Part shown: one piece after another, positions 62,103 to 64,000 of the stretch | Position numbering within the stretch: position 1 is the first letter of the stretch | Layout of the letters: every line of letters starts with the position of its first letter | Assembly: GCF_003116095.1 (NCBI RefSeq) | Contig: NZ_LGRA01000018.1 | Span: 451,932-515,931 of the forward strand | DNA from: Azospirillum sp. TSO35-2 | GTDB taxonomy: Bacteria; Pseudomonadota; Alphaproteobacteria; Azospirillales; Azospirillaceae | Direction of reading: 5' to 3' | Length of the DNA: 64,000 bases | Notes under the pieces: generated by a model | Seen by the model: the letters and a program-made list of their open reading frames with translations, nothing else | The model's database searches: none | Told to the model about the DNA's origin: nothing | Translations under genes and position numbers: made by a program

Positions 62103-62752
62103 CCCTTCAAGGTCGTGAGCTGGCGCGCGTCGAGCGTGTGCAGCGTGCCGAAAATCCGCGACCCCAGAGCCGCCATGACCACGACCGCGAAGATGGCGTC
62201 GGTGGCGATGCCGATCTCCACCAGTTCCGGGGCGTTGGGGGCCAGCAGGGCCAGGGTCAGGTGTGAGCCGTTCTCCATCAGGCAGTAGCCGAACACCTGC
62301 TTCAGGATGTTCCGCTGCGCCACGATGCAGCCGAGCCCGACGAAGAACAGGGCGAGCGAGACGGCCAGCGCCGGCTTGATGGCGTCGGCCGCGGGCAGCG
62401 TCACCTTGGACGCCACGCCGAAGCACAGGATGACGACCGCGGCCGCCGCGACGATCGACAGCGCCGTCGACATGACGGCACCCGACCCGATCGCCGGGTC
62501 GCTCAGCTTGCGGAAGGCGCGGTACATGATGGTCGGGACCAGCACGACCTTGGTGACGAAGGCCGAGAAGGACCAGAGATAGAGTTCGCCCGATCCGGTG
62601 GCCCCGGCCAGCGCCACGAACAGCATGACCAGGATGAAGGACTGCAGCGCGTAGAAGCGGGCGGAGTTTGCGGGGTTCCCGGCCAGGGTGACCAGCAGGG
62701 AGGTGACGATCAGCAGGCCGGACAGGCCGTTGACGATGAGAAATCCGTTCAT
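62099..62752 (-). CDS. hyfE: Hydrogenase membrane subunit HyfE (NuoK-like)
   Basis: The 217-aa protein has about six helices, the length of E. coli HyfE. The conserved part FGYCLMENGSHLTLALLAPNAPELVEIG contains the membrane Glu (MENG) of the NuoK type. It lies between hyfD and hyfF. Confidence 0.9.
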   Translation of the reverse strand: MNGFLIVNGLSGLLIVTSLLVTLAGNPANSARFYALQSFILVMLFVALAGATGSGELYLWSFSAFVTKVVLVPTIMYRAFRKLSDPAIGSGAVMSTALSIVAAAAVVILCFGVASKVTLPAADAIKPALAVSLALFFVGLGCIVAQRNILKQVFGYCLMENGSHLTLALLAPNAPELVEIGIATDAIFAVVVMAALGSRIFGTLHTLDARQLTTLKG

Positions 62753-62767
62753 GACCTCAATCCTCCC

Positions 62768-64000
62768 TCAACCGAGCCAGGACGCGGCGATGGAGCTGGA
62801 GAAGACCGTCATGACCATCAGCGCGACCAGGACGAACTTCATGCCGGCGGGCAGCGGCGACGCCGCGGCCATCGTGGCGGATGGCTTGCCGGGCACCGAA
62901 TGGCCCAGCCATTTCAGGAACCACGCGAAGGACCCGACCGATTCCGCCAGCGCGATGACCACCAGCAGCATCAGCGCCCAGTGGTGCGCGCCGACCTCGA
63001 ACCCGCCGGCGAAGATCGCGAACTTGCTGAAAAAGCCGTTGAAGGGCGGGACGCCGGTGATCGCCAGGGCGGCGCAGACGAAGGCGATGCCCAGCAGCGG
63101 CGACTTGGTGACGATGCCGCGCAGCGACGGCAGCAGGCGGGTGCCCGCGGTGTAGCTCAGCGCGCCGGCGACCAGGAAGAACAGGGTCTTGGCGAAGGCG
63201 TGGTTGAAGATGTGGGCGATGGCGCCCTTGAAGGCGAGGTCGGAGCCGAAGACCGACAGCGACAGCGCCAACAGGATGTAGGCGAGCTGGGTGATGGTCG
63301 AATAGGCGAGCAGGCGCTTCAGGTCGACCTGCGGCAGGTACATGAGGAAGCCGTAGATCAGGGTCAGGACCGCCATGGTGGCGCCGACCCAGCCGACGAT
63401 CTCCGGCGCGCCGCCCGACGACATCAGGCCGCGGGCGAAGATGTAGACGCCGACCTTCACCATCGACGCCGCGTGCAGGTAGGCGCTGACCGGGGTCGGG
63501 GCCTCCATGGCGTCGGGCAGCCACATGTGGAAGGGCAGCTGGGCCGACTTGCCCCAGGCGGCGAACAGGATGGCCAGCAGCACCACCGCCTTCATGCCCG
63601 GCGCCAGGTCGGCGATGGCGGTCAGCGCGAAGGTGCCGGTCGACAGGAACAGCAGCGCCGCCGCGACATAGAGGCCGAGCGAGGCGACATGGGTGACCAG
63701 CAGCGCCTTGGCGGCGGAGCGGAGCGCCTTCGGCGACTCGTAGTAGCCGATCAGCGCCCAGGAGCAGGCCCCGGTCAGCTCGAAGAAGGCGAGCTGGCCG
63801 ACGATGGTCGAGCTGAACACCAGGCCGGTCATGGCGCCGATGAACACCAGCAGGAAGGCGTAGAAGCGCCGCCGTCCGGTGTCGGGATGCTCGCGGTTGC
63901 CGGCGTTCAGGTAGGCGGCGGAATAGACCGCGACCAGCAGGCCGATGCCGATGACCGCCAGCGCGATCAGCACGCTGACGCTGTCGACCGTCAGGCCGAG
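62768..64000 (-). CDS. hyfD: Hydrogenase membrane subunit HyfD (NuoL/M-like), 5' end beyond window edge
   Basis: The visible 410 residues are the C-terminal part; the frame is open to base 64000, so the N-terminus (about 70 residues by comparison with E. coli HyfD) is missing. Segments match HyfD closely: YAFLLVFIGAMTGLVFSSTI, ILFAAWGKSAQLPFHMWLPD with the proton-channel Lys, EAPTPVSAYLHAASMVKVGV and a C-terminal SSIAASWLG. HyfA, B and C are expected further right. Confidence 0.93.
   Translation of the reverse strand, partial: LGLTVDSVSVLIALAVIGIGLLVAVYSAAYLNAGNREHPDTGRRRFYAFLLVFIGAMTGLVFSSTIVGQLAFFELTGACSWALIGYYESPKALRSAAKALLVTHVASLGLYVAAALLFLSTGTFALTAIADLAPGMKAVVLLAILFAAWGKSAQLPFHMWLPDAMEAPTPVSAYLHAASMVKVGVYIFARGLMSSGGAPEIVGWVGATMAVLTLIYGFLMYLPQVDLKRLLAYSTITQLAYILLALSLSVFGSDLAFKGAIAHIFNHAFAKTLFFLVAGALSYTAGTRLLPSLRGIVTKSPLLGIAFVCAALAITGVPPFNGFFSKFAIFAGGFEVGAHHWALMLLVVIALAESVGSFAWFLKWLGHSVPGKPSATMAAASPLPAGMKFVLVALMVMTVFSSSIAASWLG

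Noticed and set aside
1..64000. CRISPR arrays, tRNA or rRNA genes, insertion sequences and prophage genes
   Set aside because: No regular spacer-repeat array, no tRNA or rRNA-like sequence, and no transposase or phage structural motif was found in any frame.

Overview
This window is chromosomal or chromid-like DNA of very high GC content from an alphaproteobacterium. The gene content (ECF biotin importer, TTT transporters, group 4 hydrogenase, SHP/DHC cytochromes, many chemosensory and sugar-ABC genes) suggests Azospirillum or a close Rhodospirillales relative. That assignment is inference from gene style, not from a marker gene. I see no rRNA, tRNA, CRISPR array, insertion sequence or prophage.

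Layout. (1) 1-3.6 kb: a TPR/O-GlcNAc-transferase-like protein, cut by the left edge, and a second glycosyltransferase. (2) 4.4-17.2 kb, plus strand: a complete biotin-dependent, Na+-pumping malonate decarboxylase locus (madG, a 37-aa membrane peptide, madB, birA, madA, madE, madC, madD, madH, madK, madF), the malonate transporter madLM, and a bioMNY biotin importer. One locus thus carries substrate import, decarboxylase, both prosthetic-group pathways, biotin ligation and biotin supply. A HutP-family RNA-binding protein gene faces its 3' end (17.3-17.8 kb). (3) 18.5-25.2 kb: a CDF metal exporter, a two-component system with a PepSY protein, and a divergent set with an OB-fold-like protein, a 45-aa peptide, cytochrome b561, SHP-type cytochrome c, flavin reductase and diheme cytochrome c. 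Three paired CTGAAC repeats lie between the divergent units. (4) 25.4-26.4 kb: an orphan ParA-type ATPase with a C-terminal membrane anchor.

(5) 26.6-39.9 kb: organic-acid catabolism. An IclR regulator, TctCBA importer and a second biotin-dependent Na+-pump decarboxylase (carboxyltransferase, gamma, biotin carrier, beta) run on the minus strand, with a divergent SDR dehydrogenase. Next to it are a LysR regulator, a CitMHS transporter and a two-gene AtuA/DUF1446 enzyme. (6) 40-41.7 kb: a Cache-domain chemoreceptor. (7) 42.5-52.8 kb: a deoxyribose-type regulon (deoC, sugar ABC transporter, epimerase-like protein, PfkB kinase, FGGY kinase) with a divergent deoR and an almost canonical DeoR operator.

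(8) 52.8-64 kb: hydrogen and formate genes: hupE, hypC, hypA, fdhD, focA, and a group 4 (Hyf/Hyc, formate-hydrogenlyase type) [NiFe]-hydrogenase operon running off the right edge. Common themes are anaerobic or microaerobic energy conservation (two Na+ decarboxylase pumps and a proton-pumping hydrogenase) and self-contained accessory functions for each enzyme. Start sites were chosen from Shine-Dalgarno spacing, stop-start overlaps and family N-termini. All functional calls are by recognition of family motifs; no database search was run.
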